The position numbers and the translations under genes are program-made. Source: Sulfuricella denitrificans (GTDB lineage: Bacteria > Pseudomonadota > Gammaproteobacteria > Burkholderiales > Sulfuricellaceae). From it: a stretch of 64,000 nucleotides of DNA. The notes beneath the pieces are model-generated. The model saw only the letters and a program-made list of their open reading frames with translations. It was not told where the DNA came from and made no database searches. Location of the stretch: assembly GCA_002632355.1 (NCBI GenBank), contig NSJJ01000007.1, forward strand, positions 1 to 64,000, read 5' to 3'. Of this stretch, positions 63,519-64,000 are shown one piece after another. How positions within the stretch are numbered: the first letter of the stretch is position 1; every line of letters begins with the position of its first letter.

Positions 63519-64000
63519 TCACTCTCGTACATCATACAAATACCGCTGGAACCCGCTAAAAACCTTCCCGATTTCATCCGGCTTACCCAAATCAGCCATA
63601 GCATCCGCAATCGAGTCGTGATACATCAATTTCAATAGTGGTGTCAGCTTCGCTTGATCAAGTTCTTCGACCCCTTCTGCAACATAGTGCGACAACACAA
63701 AATCCAGAAACACCTGTTGCCGGGAATTAAAACTCTCGCTGATCACAGCCATCGCCCGGTCTGCTCGTTCTTCGCGGGTCAGCGGTTCCAAGGCATAGGC
63801 CACATGCGCCAGCACGTCGAACAGATCGCTCTTCTCGGCGTCGATGATCTTCTGCATTTCAGCCAGTTGATCCTTGCCAAAACCCTTTTCAGACAGCCCC
63901 TCCAGCAACTTTTTGCGGGTATCGGGTGCGCTCCACAGCACCCGCAGGTCATCTTCGTCCTTGAAGAAATCCGGCAGCTTACCGAACAGTGCCTCCATGA
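63519..64000 (-). CDS. hsdR: Type I restriction enzyme HsdR, C-terminal part
   Basis: The last 160 residues or more of a type I restriction motor subunit. YALEPLTREERADRAMAVI, then SRQQVFLDFVLSHYVAEGVE and LTPLLKLMYHDSIADAM match the conserved C-terminal domain of EcoEI-type HsdR. The gene runs in from the right edge, where translation of the remaining 800-900 residues would lie. It ends with TAA or similar at 63519. hsdM and hsdS are beyond the window. Confidence 0.85.
   Translation of the reverse strand, partial: MEALFGKLPDFFKDEDDLRVLWSAPDTRKKLLEGLSEKGFGKDQLAEMQKIIDAEKSDLFDVLAHVAYALEPLTREERADRAMAVISESFNSRQQVFLDFVLSHYVAEGVEELDQAKLTPLLKLMYHDSIADAMADLGKPDEIGKVFSGFQRYLYDVRE

Overview
The window looks like a chromosome segment of a betaproteobacterium, probably in the Nitrosomonadales/Gallionellales/Sulfuricella area. 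The basis is gene order and family content: a tRNA-Tyr/Gly/Thr-tuf cluster, an AlgZ/AlgR-type pair divergent from argH, lptM-lysA-lnt, glyQS-gmhB-plsC, rsmA-pdxA-surA-lptD divergent from amgK-murU, glyA-nrdR-ribDE-ribBA-ribH-nusB, and pilT-pilU. No rRNA operon or CRISPR array was seen. The taxonomic placement is inference from recognisable families; no search was run.

Region 1 (1-48.2 kb) is ordinary, densely packed core genome. It holds translation (tuf, glyQS, tRNAs), envelope biogenesis (lnt, surA, lptD, amgK, murU, gmhB, plsC), amino acid and cofactor synthesis (argH, lysA, pdxA, riboflavin genes, nrdR, glyA) and signalling (a LytTR two-component pair, a kinase with a TPR response regulator, a chemoreceptor, a GAF-PAS-PAS-GGDEF protein). 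It also holds type IV pilus motor ATPases, two TlpA-type thioredoxins and several transporters (mgtE, cstA, a K+ channel, a DUF1538 protein with two PII-like partners). A 168-bp element with perfect 19-bp terminal inverted repeats lies between the convergent genes hemJ and fadD and supplies both of their stop codons.

Region 2 (48.2-54.5 kb) begins at a tRNA-Val with its own promoter and terminator. It contains a 5'-truncated serine recombinase, then cyanase, a PP2C-phosphatase/Ser-Thr kinase fusion and a formate/nitrite channel in one direction, followed by a methyltransferase-like membrane protein and nhaA. Region 3 (54.6-56.1 kb) is a scar: an IS3-family element whose transposase has an in-frame amber codon, the last 48 codons of an integrase, and a 46-bp 3' fragment of a CAU-anticodon tRNA that marks an attachment site.

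Region 4 (56.2-63.5 kb) is a mobile element with genes mostly unlike known families. An SF3 primase-helicase and a RepB-type primase diverge from a 500-bp region carrying tandem 9-bp iterons, a good candidate replication origin. Six copies of a 26-28 bp promoter-like motif (CTTC or TTC, then 12-13 bp, then a nine-base core, usually CGCTATACG) stand in the correct orientation before these genes and the other element operons, which suggests one shared control circuit. A second family of dyads (TTATCYGC-N3-GCAGATAA) clusters around a 141-aa gene and a 42-aa membrane peptide. The sixth copy of the promoter motif points into a gene-free, highly structured stretch of about 0.6 kb that ends at a strong terminator. 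It is probably a group II intron 5' half or another large structured RNA. The window closes inside an hsdR gene.
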